A stretch of 64,000 nt of DNA from a gamma proteobacterium symbiont of Taylorina sp. (GCA_025655455.1 JAHXIV010000081.1:1-64000); one strand, 5' to 3'. Positions 16,883 to 27,325 are shown, counted from the stretch's first letter. The notes: generated by a model from the sequence alone, not told the origin. Made by a program: numbers and translations.

Positions 16883-17446
16883 TTACTCAGGTTTGTTTTT
16901 TACACTGCTAGATGAAGGATTTAAGACTTCATAAAATTTTGCTGCAAATTGATTATTCTCTGCCCTCGCCTGACGCTCTTTTATATCAAGTGGTTTATCC
17001 AATACATGCAATGTATTAATTTGAGTGGCTGTAATACCAACCAGTATTTGCTGACGGCCTACTTTTATTAAAGCAATTTTTTCTTTTTGCCCAAAATTCA
17101 AAGTGGCTAAAATAGTTAAATATCCCTGACCGGAAAGATGACTATAACCAGCTTTTCTCATGATCCATGCCAAGAAAAAAATGAGTAATAAAATAAAAAT
17201 TAAACCCAGTGATACGCTTAATGCATCCATAGGCGCTGCAGATTCATTTTTTCCAACAGGGGCGGGTGTTTTAGAGGCTAAGAAAGGGAGTAATTTATTG
17301 GTTGTATCCTGTTTATCTATATTATTAACTCCCTGACGGCTTATATCCGGTACGTCCTCAGAATAACAATTAGCAGAGAATATATAAAAACTCAACAGGA
17401 GAGAGATTAAAAGTGTCTTTTTTTTATATTGATGAGTAATTAACAT
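16883..17446 (-). CDS. fliO: Flagellar biosynthetic protein FliO
   Basis: A 187-residue protein with an N-terminal hydrophobic signal, a short periplasmic part, a single membrane helix around residues 77-93 (VSLGLIFILLLIFFLAWIMRK) and a cytoplasmic domain containing LGQKEKIALIKVGRQQILVGIT-type sequence, as in FliO/FliZ. FliO helps assemble FliP. The gene sits between fliN and fliP in the usual order, with 12 bases to fliN. Confidence 0.88.
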   Translation of the reverse strand: MLITHQYKKKTLLISLLLSFYIFSANCYSEDVPDISRQGVNNIDKQDTTNKLLPFLASKTPAPVGKNESAAPMDALSVSLGLIFILLLIFFLAWIMRKAGYSHLSGQGYLTILATLNFGQKEKIALIKVGRQQILVGITATQINTLHVLDKPLDIKERQARAENNQFAAKFYEVLNPSSSSVKNKPE

Positions 17447-17458
17447 AGACCATTAGTC

Positions 17459-17842
17459 TTATTTGAGCTTGGAGATACGTTCTGCAGGACTGATCACATC
17501 CGTCAGACGAATACCGAATTTGTCATTAACCACAACCACTTCACCATGAGCAATCAAGGTTCCATTAATCAAAACATCCATCGGCTCACCTGCCAGTCGA
17601 TCAAGTTCTATCACCGAACCCTGGTTCAATTTCAAAAGGTTCCTGATATTGATCTTGGTTCTTCCTATTTCCATTGAAATATCAACAGGAACATCCAGTA
17701 TCACATCCAGATTCACTTCACCATCATCACTACCATCTTCTTCAAGATTTTCAAATCCGGCAGCTTCTGCATCAGCTTGTTCATCCATGGCTTCTGACCA
17801 GGGATCTTCTTCAGTTTTTACACTTTCTGTTTCATCATTCAT
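17459..17842 (-). CDS. fliN: Flagellar C-ring switch protein FliN
   Basis: A 127-residue protein: an acidic N-terminal 45 residues, then a SpoA/FliN domain (VILDVPVDISMEIGRTKINIRNLLKL, GSVIELDRLAGEPMDVLINGTLIAHGEVVVVNDKFGIRLTDV, given here in parts). It forms the lower C-ring with FliM and binds the export ATPase complex through FliH. A 54-base gap separates it from fliM. Confidence 0.95.
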   Translation of the reverse strand: MNDETESVKTEEDPWSEAMDEQADAEAAGFENLEEDGSDDGEVNLDVILDVPVDISMEIGRTKINIRNLLKLNQGSVIELDRLAGEPMDVLINGTLIAHGEVVVVNDKFGIRLTDVISPAERISKLK

Positions 17843-17896
17843 TATTCAGTTTCCAGATAGAATTTAATAGTGCTAATGACTTATAATATCACTGTT

Positions 17897-18982
17897 TTAT
17901 GTGTTTGGATTAGGTAATGCATTTTCACTTTGTTCTTTATTTCGTTCAGCATTATTTTCCTGTTTATGTTCAAAAGCATCATCAAGAAAAGGAATCCCTG
18001 TCTCAAGATGAGTGCCTCTTTCAACTTTACCCAAAATTTTTACTGCATATTGCTTATTATGTATTCCATAGTGTGCTCTTAAAACAGGAATTTTTTCAGC
18101 ATAAATATTTACCTCATCTTTAAGTTCAATGGGTATGATATCCCCCTCTTTGAGATTCATCACTTCTTGCAAAGATAAAGTCGCATTCGCCAAAGTAGAT
18201 GAGATTTCAACATGAGCTGTTTTTATTTCATCAGCCAGAGCGGTACTCCAGCGATCATCCGTATCACTTTTATCACTTTGTATTCCTGCATCAAGCAATT
18301 CACGAATAGGTTCCAGCATGGAATAAGGCATGGTAATATGAATATTGCCACCCCCACCTTCAAGTTCTACATGTAAACTACTGACCACAACCACCTCCGA
18401 AGGACTGACAATATTAGCAAACTGAGGATTCACTTCACGGCTTGAAAATTCAAAGTCTATTGGCATAACAGGTTCCCATGCTTTAATCAGATCATGAAAA
18501 CAAATTTCCATAAACATATGGATCACACGTTGTTCAGTCGGGGTAAATTCACGTCCTTCAATTTTAGCGTGAAATTTCCCTTCCCCGCCAAAATAATTAT
18601 CCACCAGAATAAAAACCAGAGTTGGCTCAATAACCAGTAATGCAGTCCCTTTAAGTGGTTTCATTTTTATCAGATTCAAACTGGTGGGTACAAACAGGGT
18701 ATGAATATACTCACCAAATTTTAATGTTTGAATACCACCCACTGAAATTTCAGTTGAGCGACGCAGCATATTGAACATGCTGATACGCAGATAACGGGCA
18801 AAACGCTCATTGATCATTTCCAGAGTAGGCATGCGCCCGCGAACAATACGATCTTCACTATTAAAATCGTATTCTCTGGCATCTGCATCATCTAGATCAT
18901 CATCATCTTCCGTATCAACATCACCATCATCAACACCATGTAATAATGCATCAATTTCATCTTGAGATAGTAAATCTGTCAC
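17897..18982 (-). CDS. fliM: Flagellar motor switch protein FliM
   Basis: A 361-residue protein. The N-terminal CheY-P binding motif is present (MTDLLSQDEIDALLHGV), followed by an acidic stretch, the CheC-like middle domain (about 45-230) and a SpoA domain near the C-terminus (about 255-330). It links chemotaxis to rotation in the C-ring. A copy of repeat family A fills the gap to fliL. Confidence 0.96.
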   Translation of the reverse strand: MTDLLSQDEIDALLHGVDDGDVDTEDDDDLDDADAREYDFNSEDRIVRGRMPTLEMINERFARYLRISMFNMLRRSTEISVGGIQTLKFGEYIHTLFVPTSLNLIKMKPLKGTALLVIEPTLVFILVDNYFGGEGKFHAKIEGREFTPTEQRVIHMFMEICFHDLIKAWEPVMPIDFEFSSREVNPQFANIVSPSEVVVVSSLHVELEGGGGNIHITMPYSMLEPIRELLDAGIQSDKSDTDDRWSTALADEIKTAHVEISSTLANATLSLQEVMNLKEGDIIPIELKDEVNIYAEKIPVLRAHYGIHNKQYAVKILGKVERGTHLETGIPFLDDAFEHKQENNAERNKEQSENALPNPNT

Positions 18983-19016
18983 AATTGTTCTCGTATATTA
19001 CTTTTATTATTAGGCT

Positions 19017-19080
19017 AAAGATGTCCTATACCCACAGGACATCTTTCGTTCGAGCAGACAAGTTGCTCAACTCAGCTTTA
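19017..19080. repeat. Family A two-hairpin repeat, copy at fliL stop
   Basis: Two hairpins: AAAGATGTCC/GGACATCTTT (19017-19026 and 19037-19046) and GAGCA/TGCTC (19052-19056 and 19064-19068), followed by AACTCAGCTTTA. The right end of the element supplies the TAA stop codon of fliL (19078-19080 on the minus strand). In one plus-strand frame it encodes SFVRADKLLNSAL, nearly the same peptide as the copy inside sucA. The other copies are at 27718, 46897 and 55758. Confidence 0.8.
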
Positions 19081-19626
19081 CTGCATTACAAAACTGGTGA
19101 AATAAATATTATCAATACCTTTTTTAATCTTACGTTCTTTCAGTATAGAATTAATCACTTCTATCAGTTCTGCCCTAAGTTGTTCCTTGCCTTCCGGGGT
19201 TACTATTTCTTCATATTTCTGGCCACTGAGTAATAGCACAATTTCATTACGGATAACAGGTAAATGTTTTTTAACCCCGGCATAGGCCTTTTCATTAGTC
19301 ATTGCAGCTTCAAGCCCGATCTGCATATATCTTGCCTTGCTTTTACCCTCAAAATTTAACACAAAAGCAGGTTCAAGCGGCCAGTAAGAAACTTCCAGAT
19401 TAACCTCTTCTTCTTTAGATGCCTCACCACTTTTCTCTCCATCAGCAGTCTGCTCAGTCTCAGTTACTTCAGGCTCATCATCAAAAAAACCTGTTGCAAA
19501 CAAACCACCGGCAATACCCACTATCAGTAACAAAACAACACCAACAATGATAATGATCATCATTTTCTTTGACTTTGGTGCTTCCTCTACCTCTTCACCA
19601 TCCAATTCTAAGTCTTCATCTGCCAT
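19078..19626 (-). CDS. fliL: Flagellar basal-body-associated protein FliL
   Basis: A 182-residue protein with a short acidic cytoplasmic tail, one membrane helix (about residues 23-47), an acidic linker and the periplasmic FliL domain starting near residue 75 (VSYWPLEPAFVLNFEGKSK). It ends in the typical TSFVMQ. It supports stator function. The stop codon lies in the end of a family A repeat, so the last residues are at the insertion boundary; the normal C-terminus suggests that function was kept. Confidence 0.93.
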   Translation of the reverse strand: MADEDLELDGEEVEEAPKSKKMMIIIIVGVVLLLIVGIAGGLFATGFFDDEPEVTETEQTADGEKSGEASKEEEVNLEVSYWPLEPAFVLNFEGKSKARYMQIGLEAAMTNEKAYAGVKKHLPVIRNEIVLLLSGQKYEEIVTPEGKEQLRAELIEVINSILKERKIKKGIDNIYFTSFVMQ

Positions 19627-19654
19627 TTTAGGGTTCCGTCTGTATGATTAATAG

Positions 19655-19756
19655 TTAAAAGTGCCCACAGCTTAAAAAATTGGCACGAATTATTTTAAGT
19701 AACATAAAAATGGCTTTAAATCATTTGTGTCAGTTTTTTGTTACTCAAGAGTATAT
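19655..19756. repeat. 102-bp dispersed repeat B, copy 1
   Basis: This 102-base stretch upstream of fliL matches 37851-37952 with 99 of 102 bases identical, counted by eye (two adjacent A/T differences after CCCACAGC, and one G/A). It includes GTGCC/GGCAC inverted arms and lies in the same orientation as the second copy. It has no coding frame. The left flank differs between copies: here the TGTTAC that completes the outer palindrome is missing. Confidence 0.9.
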
Positions 19757-19773
19757 AGCAAAATTATTGCTCA

Positions 19774-20229
19774 TTATAAAATTGATAAAGTCTTATTACG
19801 AGAAAATTCATTTTTTATGGTATTTTCAAGAATCTCTTTCAATAATAAGTTCAACTGTTTTTTTTCATCAAGCTGCAGCATCTGCTTATTTGGATAGGTC
19901 AGAGCAGATTGAATAGGGCTTTGACCCTGATATCCAATGACTTCAACCAGACAGGCATCATGACAAACTCGCAGTTTCATCTTAATAGTTGATAATTGTG
20001 CCATTGTTGTTTTTAACGACTGTTTTAAAAAAATAATACTCGTATATTTATATTGTTCAATAATCCCTACACATACCTGTGATATCGGCAGGTGAAAAGT
20101 TTTGTTGAGCTTATATATTTTTAAACCAGGAAAAAGATGATTTAAACGTCGATAATTAGTCTCATACAAAGCCATTGGTGTTGTCTTTCTATAAATTCCA
20201 GAGATTGATCCTGATATAGTATGGCTCAT
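19774..20229 (-). CDS. DUF1249 family protein
   Basis: A 151-residue soluble protein with the DUF1249 (YqiB-like) pattern: MALYETNYRRLNHLFPGL near residues 19-36, then strands with VCVGIIEQYKYTSIIFLKQ, MKLRVCHDACLVEVIGYQGQ, and a helical tail beginning KKQLNLLLKEIL. The family has no known biochemical function. It lies 5 bases downstream of fliA and is followed by a repeat and fliL, so it is probably transcribed with the flagellar genes. Whether it takes part in motility is unknown. Confidence 0.78.
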   Translation of the reverse strand: MSHTISGSISGIYRKTTPMALYETNYRRLNHLFPGLKIYKLNKTFHLPISQVCVGIIEQYKYTSIIFLKQSLKTTMAQLSTIKMKLRVCHDACLVEVIGYQGQSPIQSALTYPNKQMLQLDEKKQLNLLLKEILENTIKNEFSRNKTLSIL

Positions 20230-20234
20230 TTGTT

Positions 20235-20933
20235 CTAGTTAAGTTTTGCACGTAAACGCAATTGAGCCTGACTGAGCAGTTGGCTGACTCTTGATTCACT
20301 CACGCCCATCAATACACCCACTTCTTTTAAATTCATTTCAGTATCATAATATAATGACATCACTATTTTTTCACGTTCCGGGAGTTCTGCAATGGCCTGA
20401 GCAAGATGGAGTTTAAATTCTTCATCAAGAATATCATTAACCACATTGTTTTTCCGATCTTCAAAGATTCCCAGACTTTGAGTATCATCTGTTTCTAAAT
20501 CATCAAAACTGAGCATACGGCAGGAATTACCATCTTTTAGAATCTGATAGTACTCATCCATACCAATACCCATTTCCTGAGCGACTTCCATATCACGGGC
20601 ATCACGTCCTGTTCTACGCTCAATTTCCTGCATAGCTGCCGTCAAATCACGCGCTTTTTTATGAACTGACTTTGGTGCCCAGTCACTGCGCCGAACTTCA
20701 TCCAGAATTGCACCGCGAATACGGATAGTGGCATAGGTTTCAAACTGAGCCCCCTGCCGTGGGTCATACTGTTTGCTTGCATCCAGTAAACCAATCAGGC
20801 CGGATTGAATAATATCATCAATATGAATTTCTGCAGGCAGGCGTGCCATTAAATGATAAGCAATTTTTTTAACCAGAGGCGTATATTTCTCCAGTAATTG
20901 CCCCGCTTGTTGTTTACCTTCAGATGTATACAT
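20235..20933 (-). CDS. fliA: Flagellar sigma factor FliA (sigma-28)
   Basis: About 232 residues from the ATG at 20933 (MYTSEGKQQ); a TTG three codons upstream is a weaker choice. Region 2 (LVKKIAYHLMARLPAEIHIDDIIQSG, then GLLDASKQYDPRQGAQFETYATIRIRGAILDEVR in two parts), region 3 (ARDLTAAMQEIERRTGR) and region 4 helix-turn-helix (LKEVGVLMGVSESRVSQLLSQA) are all present. It directs late flagellar gene transcription. It stands at the head of the DUF1249-fliLMNOPQR-flhB series, which is unusual: in many relatives fliA follows flhA-flhF-flhG. Confidence 0.96.
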   Translation of the reverse strand: MYTSEGKQQAGQLLEKYTPLVKKIAYHLMARLPAEIHIDDIIQSGLIGLLDASKQYDPRQGAQFETYATIRIRGAILDEVRRSDWAPKSVHKKARDLTAAMQEIERRTGRDARDMEVAQEMGIGMDEYYQILKDGNSCRMLSFDDLETDDTQSLGIFEDRKNNVVNDILDEEFKLHLAQAIAELPEREKIVMSLYYDTEMNLKEVGVLMGVSESRVSQLLSQAQLRLRAKLN

Positions 20934-21049
20934 TTTTAGCAACTTTTATCAACATTCATTATATCAGCAGATGAGTTTAAACTGCTTTTGTATGATTACT
21001 CGGGATTATAGCAGATAGGTAAAAAATTAGCCTGTAATCCTGGAAAACG

Positions 21050-21328
21050 TTAAGATATATCCAGCTTGTCCGGGCTATGACAATATTGAAGTTTTTGACA
21101 TAAAAGGAACGATGTCATGGATTTATCTTTTGCAGGATTCAGTATCAATGATAACAAGCTATGATCATCCATTTGCAGGATCAATTTGAATTCTCTGATT
21201 TCTTCTATAGATGCTGATTGATAATATCTATTCATATAACATTGCAATAGTATATCTAATTCTCTTATACCCCGCCGGCATAACATTCGTAAAGCTTTTA
21301 AGTCACAATCCGGCTGCTGATTTATCAT
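21050..21328 (-). CDS. sdhE: Succinate dehydrogenase flavinylation factor SdhE
   Basis: A 92-residue protein of the SdhE/SDHAF2 family (DUF339), with the diagnostic RGxxE motif Arg19-Gly20-Ile-Arg-Glu23 in CRRGIRELDILL, which is needed for covalent FAD attachment to SdhA. Its start codon overlaps the stop of sdhB by one base. Its place at the end of sdhCDAB agrees with the function. Confidence 0.92.
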   Translation of the reverse strand: MINQQPDCDLKALRMLCRRGIRELDILLQCYMNRYYQSASIEEIREFKLILQMDDHSLLSLILNPAKDKSMTSFLLCQKLQYCHSPDKLDIS

Positions 21329-22110
21329 TAAATTTTACGTTTAACCATTAATTTTTTAATTTCAGCAATGGCTTTGGCCGGATTTAAATCTTTAGGGCAG
21401 ACATCAGTACAATTCATAATTGTGTGGCAACGATAGAGTTTAAAGGGATCTTCCAATTCATCAAGTCTTTCACCTGTCGCTTCATCCCGAGAATCACTGA
21501 TCCAGCGATAGGCGGTTAATAAAGCTGCCGGGCCAAGGTATCGGTCACTGTTCCACCAATAACTCGGACAACTGGTTGAGCAGCAGGCACACATAACACA
21601 TTCATACAGACCATCCAGTTTCCCACGTTCAGTGACAGATTGTAACCGCTCCTGATCAGATGAAACGGTTGAGTCTGTTTTCATCCAGGGTTCAATAGCA
21701 GCATGTTGTGCATAAAAGTGACTTAAGTCAGAAACCAGATCTTTGATAACCGGCTGATGCGGTAGTGGATAGATATAAATATCAGCCGAATAATCATTAA
21801 TTGCCCGGGTACAGGCCAGGGTATTTTGACCATTAATATTCATTGCACAGGAACCGCAAATTCCTTCCCGACAAGAACGTCTTAATGACAAAGAACTGTC
21901 AAGTTCAGCTTTAATTTTAAGCACAGCATCCAAAATCATTGGGCCGCAATTATCCATATTTAATTCAAAACTATCCAGTGATGGATTATCATCCTTTTCC
22001 GGGTCATAACGGTAAATATGAAACATTCTGCTATTAGTACACTCTTCAGAGCATCGAATCATCTTACCCTGACTGATTTTTGAATTTTTTGGTAAGGTAA
22101 ATTCAGCCAT
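21328..22110 (-). CDS. sdhB: Succinate dehydrogenase iron-sulfur subunit SdhB
   Basis: About 260 residues from the ATG at 22110, which overlaps the sdhA stop as TGATG and opens with MAEFTLP; a longer reading from 22146 runs into sdhA. The [2Fe-2S] ligands are in [22 protein letters not shown] (read in parts) around residues 65-90, and the [4Fe-4S]/[3Fe-4S] ligands in [16 protein letters not shown] and [17 protein letters not shown]. It passes electrons from SdhA to quinone. Acts at the inner membrane, cytoplasmic side. Confidence 0.95.
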   Translation of the reverse strand: MAEFTLPKNSKISQGKMIRCSEECTNSRMFHIYRYDPEKDDNPSLDSFELNMDNCGPMILDAVLKIKAELDSSLSLRRSCREGICGSCAMNINGQNTLACTRAINDYSADIYIYPLPHQPVIKDLVSDLSHFYAQHAAIEPWMKTDSTVSSDQERLQSVTERGKLDGLYECVMCACCSTSCPSYWWNSDRYLGPAALLTAYRWISDSRDEATGERLDELEDPFKLYRCHTIMNCTDVCPKDLNPAKAIAEIKKLMVKRKI

Positions 22111-23900
22111 CAGTATACTCGTTTTTTTGGTGGGATCACGTCGCATTCATCACTTAATGTAAACATATGCACCGGGCGATAACTAAATTTAACCTGCCCC
22201 TTATTGTCTATCTGGCAGAGTGTATGCTTCATCCAGTCTTGATCATTTCGATCAGGATAGTCTTCACGTGCATGTCCACCCCGACTTTCTGTGCGATTAT
22301 GTGCTCCATGAATAATAGTCTGAGCTTGTATCAACATATTTTTTAGCTCCAGAGTTTCCAGTAAATCAGTATTCCAGTGTAAACTTTTATCAGCAACCAC
22401 AATATCATCGAAGCTGTCAAAAACTGTCTGCATCTGTTCAATACCCTGCTTCAGGAGTTCTTTATTCCTGAACACAGTCGCATGTTTTTGCATGACTCGC
22501 TGCATTTTATCTCTGATCTGTGCGGCATTTTTTTTACCTGATGCCTGAATAATAGCGTCAAAATCAGCCAGAATTTTTTCTGTACAGGCTTCATCAAGCG
22601 GTTTATGTCTGGTATCGGGTTTCACCAGCTCAACAGATCTTAAAGCTGCAGCACGACCAAAAACAATAATATCCAGTAAAGAGTTTGAACCGAGGCGATT
22701 GGCTCCATGAACAGAGACACAGGCCGCTTCTCCAATAGCCATCAGTCCGGGAACGATACTATCCGGATTATTTCCTTTAATATTAACCACTTCCCCATGA
22801 TGATTGGTCGGTATGCCACCCATATTATAATGTACTGTCGGAATCACCGGGATGGGTTCTTTAGCAACATCAACATTGCCGAATATTCTTGCATTTTCAG
22901 CAATACCCGGCAGACGTTCATTAATGACATCAATGCCTAAATGCATCAGATTTAGATGCAGATGATCTTTTTCATCTCCCAGTCCCCTGCCTTCATTGAT
23001 CTCAATTGTCATGGCTCGTGACACCACATCCCGGGAAGCCAGATCCTTTGCATTGGGGGCATAACGTTCCATAAAGCGTTCACCTTTTGAATTTGACAGG
23101 TAGCCACCTTCACCACGCACACCCTCGGTAATCAAGACTCCGGATCCATAAATACCAGTGGGATGAAATTGTACAAATTCCATATCCTGCAGAGGTAAAC
23201 CAGCCCGTAATATCATGGCATTACCATCACCCGTGCAGGTATGAGCAGAGGTTGCCGAGAAGAATACTCGACCACATCCCCCGGTGGCTAAAACCACCTG
23301 ATGTGCCCTGAAACGATGTAGGGTGCCCGTGGTTAAGTCCCAGGCCAGCACACCACGACAAACACCTTCATCCATCAGTAAATCCATAGCAAAAAACTCA
23401 ATAAAAAATTGTGCCTTATGTTTTAAGGATTGCTGATATAAAGTGTGTAAAATAGCATGTCCGGTTCTATCAGCTGCAGCACAGGTTCGCTGCGCAATAC
23501 CTTCACCAAAATTAGTCGTCATACCGCCAAAAGGACGCTGATATATTTTTCCTTCTTCTGTGCGTGAAAATGGTACACCATAGTGTTCCAGTTCAATAAC
23601 AGATTGTGCTGCCTCACGGCACATATATTCAATGGCATCCTGATCTCCCAGCCAGTCTGAACCCTTAACCGTGTCATACATGTGCCATTTCCAGTGATCT
23701 TCCCCCATATTGCCCAGTGCTGCAGACATACCGCCCTGTGCAGCAACTGTATGACTTCTGGTAGGGAAAACTTTGCTGATGCAGGCCGTTTTTAATCCGG
23801 AAGATGACATTCCCAGAGCAGCCCTGAGGCCAGCACCTCCAGCCCCAACAATAACAACGTCATATTGATGTTCAACCAGTTTGTATTTATCTTTTAACAT
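22110..23900 (-). CDS. sdhA: Succinate dehydrogenase flavoprotein subunit SdhA
   Basis: About 596 residues from the ATG at 23900, chosen for its GAGA-rich leader and because the N-terminus [21 protein letters not shown] reaches the dinucleotide fold directly; the longer reading to 23990 overlaps sdhD. Visible: [13 protein letters not shown] for [13 protein letters not shown] with the FAD-attachment His, the substrate-site [10 protein letters not shown], and the C-terminal [11 protein letters not shown] region. Oxidises succinate to fumarate. sdhD ends 35 bases upstream. Confidence 0.96.
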   Translation of the reverse strand: MLKDKYKLVEHQYDVVIVGAGGAGLRAALGMSSSGLKTACISKVFPTRSHTVAAQGGMSAALGNMGEDHWKWHMYDTVKGSDWLGDQDAIEYMCREAAQSVIELEHYGVPFSRTEEGKIYQRPFGGMTTNFGEGIAQRTCAAADRTGHAILHTLYQQSLKHKAQFFIEFFAMDLLMDEGVCRGVLAWDLTTGTLHRFRAHQVVLATGGCGRVFFSATSAHTCTGDGNAMILRAGLPLQDMEFVQFHPTGIYGSGVLITEGVRGEGGYLSNSKGERFMERYAPNAKDLASRDVVSRAMTIEINEGRGLGDEKDHLHLNLMHLGIDVINERLPGIAENARIFGNVDVAKEPIPVIPTVHYNMGGIPTNHHGEVVNIKGNNPDSIVPGLMAIGEAACVSVHGANRLGSNSLLDIIVFGRAAALRSVELVKPDTRHKPLDEACTEKILADFDAIIQASGKKNAAQIRDKMQRVMQKHATVFRNKELLKQGIEQMQTVFDSFDDIVVADKSLHWNTDLLETLELKNMLIQAQTIIHGAHNRTESRGGHAREDYPDRNDQDWMKHTLCQIDNKGQVKFSYRPVHMFTLSDECDVIPPKKRVY

Positions 23901-23935
23901 TTTTTCTCTTTCTGCTCTTTCTGAATTCTTATTAT

Positions 23936-24319
23936 TTACAAAGATATTTTCATTAGCGAATAAAGTCCTGCAACTGTCAAAAAAATGCACATCAGTTTAA
24001 TAAAAATTATACTCATTAACTTTATTGAATCAGATGAAACATAATCTTCAATAATAACTTGCAAACCTAATTGTAAATGATAAAACCCTGCTATCAACAT
24101 GACGACCAATAAGATTGAATTTATCGGTTCCTGTATCCAGCTTATCAGGCTAAAGTAATCTGTTTCAGGTAAAAAGGTCAGGCTTAGACAAAGCCAGAAA
24201 ACCAAAGGTATCAGCGCCAGGGCTGTGATGCGTTGTTGGAGAAAATGCAGTGTACCATCATTTGTAGAACCCCGGCCTTTTGATTGTGCTAAATCAGATT
24301 GTAAATTATTCTTATCCAT
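23936..24319 (-). CDS. sdhD: Succinate dehydrogenase membrane anchor SdhD
   Basis: A 127-residue protein with three membrane helices. The first follows [19 protein letters not shown], and the second contains the heme-ligand region [17 protein letters not shown]. With SdhC it binds heme b and ubiquinone. It starts 17 bases after the sdhC stop in the usual sdhCDAB order. Confidence 0.92.
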   Translation of the reverse strand: MDKNNLQSDLAQSKGRGSTNDGTLHFLQQRITALALIPLVFWLCLSLTFLPETDYFSLISWIQEPINSILLVVMLIAGFYHLQLGLQVIIEDYVSSDSIKLMSIIFIKLMCIFLTVAGLYSLMKISL

Positions 24320-24336
24320 TATTTCTCATCTTCCAG

Positions 24337-24729
24337 CTACACTATATAAAAATGCACTGACCAGGTCATAATTGTTAAAAAAGCACTTGAAAAAACAACC
24401 AGTAAACCACTCATAGTTAAACTGTGTTTTTCCATAAACATTCCTGTATCCCATAACAGGTGTCTTATTCCATTGCATAAGTGATAATAAAGAGAGAAGG
24501 AAATCCCAATCAGGCCTATCAAACCATACCAGCTGGATAGAAAACTTTGCATAAACTGCCAGTTTTGCTGTCCTGAAGCAAGCACCATCAGGGCAATGAC
24601 CATTAACAATAATGCAAAGAACAACACTACGCCGGTTGCCCTATGCAAAATGGAAAGTTTTGCTGTCAACGGCAGATGATAGATTTGTAAATGGGGAGAC
24701 ATTGGACGCTTATCCTGCCATGTCATCAT
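24337..24729 (-). CDS. sdhC: Succinate dehydrogenase cytochrome b556 subunit SdhC
   Basis: A 130-residue, three-helix protein with the family signatures RPMSPHLQIYHLPLTAKLSILHRATG near the N-terminus (in two parts: RPMSPHLQIY and SILHRATGV) and the heme-ligand segment SLYYHLCNGIRHLLWDTG. Two adjacent Met codons can both serve as start. First gene of sdhCDAB-sdhE; zapE and gltA lie upstream on the same strand with a 34-base gap. Confidence 0.94.
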   Translation of the reverse strand: MMTWQDKRPMSPHLQIYHLPLTAKLSILHRATGVVLFFALLLMVIALMVLASGQQNWQFMQSFLSSWYGLIGLIGISFSLYYHLCNGIRHLLWDTGMFMEKHSLTMSGLLVVFSSAFLTIMTWSVHFYIV

Positions 24730-24763
24730 ACTTTCCTCTTTAAATTAAACCTGGAAAAAGCAA

Positions 24764-26029
24764 TTAAAAATCACTACAACGACCTTTACTGCTGACCCAA
24801 TCTCCAAAACGGGTCGGATCATTAATTTCCCTGCATACCTTATCTTTATTCAAGTCCATATTAAATAATTTATTTTCCAGTATTACTTTAAATTTTTTAT
24901 TTTTCGATAAGTATTTTTTTGTCTGCATTTCAACCAGCCTGCTTCTGGTTCTGGAAAATTCAAACTGTAATCGTTTACCGGAATATAACTGATCTGGAGT
25001 AGTCTGAGCAGAAATAATGACATTAATGTGGCGATCATAAAATATATCAATCAAATTAATAAAACGCCTGACAATATCATCATGTTCAGTATTTAAACAA
25101 TATATATCCGAGATAATGACAGTATGAAAAAAAGCAGCAATATGAATATAATCACTACTGTCACGATGTGTATTGCATAACATATCAAAACTAAACCAGA
25201 CGATACCTGATTCCCATTTTTTTACCGGAATGTGACGATAATTAATCATCAGATCATCTCTATCCTGATGCAGTTTAATTCCTCCGCTCAAACTATCATA
25301 CAAACCCTGCAGATTAGTATCTGTATTCTCAGCAGAAGTTAATTGATAAACTTTTACTCTTTCAAGAGCATTCAGACGGTAATCTTCATCCCCTTTAATT
25401 TCAATAATTACTGTACAAGCTGAAATTAAATCAATAGCAGGCAAAAAGCGTGCACGCTGCAGTCCATTTTTATATAGATTTTCCGCTACCGTATTAGAGG
25501 TAAATAATAAGATGACATCATTGCTGATTAAATATTTCAATAACTCGGCCAAAATCATCGCATCTGCAATATCTATAATAGCCACTTCATCCAGATAAAT
25601 TACTTTATATTTTTGTGCCAGATTTTTAGCTGTTTGTTTTAATGGGTTTTCTATATCACCCAGCTCTTCAATACTTTCATGGATAATCTGCATAAAACGG
25701 TGAAAATGCAAACGTAGCTTATTATTAAAAGTCAGACATTCAAAGAACATATCTAATAGAAAAGTTTTTCCGCGTCCCACTCCCCCCCATAAGTAAATAC
25801 CCTGTACAGATTGTTGCAGCTTGTCTAATGAAAAAGACAGTAAATTTTTCATATTAAAGTTAGAATTTGAATAGCACAGTGTTTCAATTTCCTCATAGAT
25901 CAACTGCATCTTCTGTACAATGCATTGCTGTTCTGAATCAGTAATTAAAAGACCTGAATCAATTTTATTCTGATAAGTTTCTGCAAAACTAATCTGACTG
26001 CTAAGAGACTTGCCGGTATTTATTGACAC
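24764..26029 (-). CDS. zapE: Cell-division/AFG1-type ATPase ZapE
   Basis: A 421-residue P-loop ATPase of the AFG1/ZapE family: N-terminal Q-rich helix, Walker A GGVGRGKTFLLD near residues 82-93, LHFHRFMQIIHESI after it, Walker B VIYLDEVAIIDIADAMILA, and the C-terminal RLQFEFSRTRSRLVEMQT block. In E. coli it influences Z-ring stability. It is somewhat longer and more divergent than the usual 370-390 residues. It lies 3 bases after gltA, between gltA and sdhC, so it is probably co-expressed with TCA genes. Confidence 0.87.
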   Translation of the reverse strand: MSINTGKSLSSQISFAETYQNKIDSGLLITDSEQQCIVQKMQLIYEEIETLCYSNSNFNMKNLLSFSLDKLQQSVQGIYLWGGVGRGKTFLLDMFFECLTFNNKLRLHFHRFMQIIHESIEELGDIENPLKQTAKNLAQKYKVIYLDEVAIIDIADAMILAELLKYLISNDVILLFTSNTVAENLYKNGLQRARFLPAIDLISACTVIIEIKGDEDYRLNALERVKVYQLTSAENTDTNLQGLYDSLSGGIKLHQDRDDLMINYRHIPVKKWESGIVWFSFDMLCNTHRDSSDYIHIAAFFHTVIISDIYCLNTEHDDIVRRFINLIDIFYDRHINVIISAQTTPDQLYSGKRLQFEFSRTRSRLVEMQTKKYLSKNKKFKVILENKLFNMDLNKDKVCREINDPTRFGDWVSSKGRCSDF

Positions 26030-26032
26030 AAC

Positions 26033-27325
26033 TTATTTTCGCTTATCCATAGCCACATAATCTCTGGCAGTATAGCCCATATACAATTGTCTTGGACGAC
26101 CGATACGATGCTTGTCTTCTTCCATCATTTCTTTCCAGTGAGAAACCCAGCCAACCGTTCTGGCAATAGAAAAGATCACTGTAAACATATTTAGTGGAAT
26201 ACCCAATGCTTTAAGAATAATCCCGGAATAAAAGTCCACATTAGGGTAGAGTTTCTTTTCCTTAAAATAGTCATCCTTTAATGCCGCATATTCCAGTTCA
26301 CAGGCAATCTCTACCAGAGGTTGGTCTTTAACATCCAGTTCATTGAGCAACTGATGACACATATCACGAATAATTTTTGCACGGGGATCAAAGTTTTTAT
26401 AGATTCGATGACCAAAACCCATCAGGCGAAATTTATCATTCTTGTCTTTAGCCCGTTTGATTAGCTTAGGAATTTCACTCACTGATGAGATACTTTCCAG
26501 CATATTGATCACTGATTCATTAGCACCGCCATGTGCAGGTCCCCATAATGAGGCAATCCCGGCAGAAATACAGGCAAAAGGATTGGCTCCGGAACTGCTG
26601 GCTAATCTGACCGTTGAAGTACTCGCATTCTGTTCATGATCGGCATGCAGAATCATCATTAATTCCAGAGCTCTGGCAGCAATCGGATTAACTTCATAAT
26701 CTTCTGCAGGTGTGGCAAACATCATACGTAAAAAATTACTGCAATAATCTAATTTATTATCCGGGTAAATAAATGGTTGACCAATAGTATATTTGTAACT
26801 GAATGCAGCAATAGTCGGTAGTTTTGCAATTAAACGATGGGCTGAAATTTCCCGGTGGCGGGGATTATTAATATCCAGAGAATCATGGTAAAAAGAAGAT
26901 AAGGCTCCGACTACCGCACACAAAATAGCCATGGGGTGAGCATCATAGCGAAAACCAGAATAAAAACGGGTGATGCCTTCATTGATCATCGTATGCTGGA
27001 TTATAATATCATTAAATTCATCTAATTGACTCTTGTTTGGCAACTCTCCATATAAAAGTAAATAACTCACCTCGATATAGCTGCTCTGCCCTGCTAGCTG
27101 TTCGATAGGATAGCCGCGATACAAGAGTTCACCTTTATCCCCATCGATGTAAGTAATCGTACTCTGGCAAGCAGCTGTTGATGTAAAACCCGGATCAAAT
27201 GTATATAAACCCAGTTTACTTTGCAGTTGCCCGATATCAATAACAGGTGAACCGCTGCTGGCAGTTTTTTTTTCTAACTTAACACTTTTTCCAGTGCTGT
27301 CATCAGTAATCGTTACCGTTTCCAT
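26033..27325 (-). CDS. gltA: Citrate synthase, type II
   Basis: A 430-residue enzyme condensing oxaloacetate and acetyl-CoA. Family blocks are clear: [18 protein letters not shown] near residue 60, [25 protein letters not shown] (in parts) with the first catalytic His, [12 protein letters not shown] with the second, [15 protein letters not shown], and the catalytic Asp in [20 protein letters not shown] lies 6 bases upstream. It is divergent from sucA, with 175 bases between the two starts holding both promoters. Confidence 0.96.
   Translation of the reverse strand: METVTITDDSTGKSVKLEKKTASSGSPVIDIGQLQSKLGLYTFDPGFTSTAACQSTITYIDGDKGELLYRGYPIEQLAGQSSYIEVSYLLLYGELPNKSQLDEFNDIIIQHTMINEGITRFYSGFRYDAHPMAILCAVVGALSSFYHDSLDINNPRHREISAHRLIAKLPTIAAFSYKYTIGQPFIYPDNKLDYCSNFLRMMFATPAEDYEVNPIAARALELMMILHADHEQNASTSTVRLASSSGANPFACISAGIASLWGPAHGGANESVINMLESISSVSEIPKLIKRAKDKNDKFRLMGFGHRIYKNFDPRAKIIRDMCHQLLNELDVKDQPLVEIACELEYAALKDDYFKEKKLYPNVDFYSGIILKALGIPLNMFTVIFSIARTVGWVSHWKEMMEEDKHRIGRPRQLYMGYTARDYVAMDKRK

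Noticed and set aside
18946-19233. Plus-strand frame of 95 residues with the peptide SFVRADKLLNSAL
   Set aside because: It overlaps fliM and fliL on the other strand; the peptide arises from repeat A and no start signal is present.
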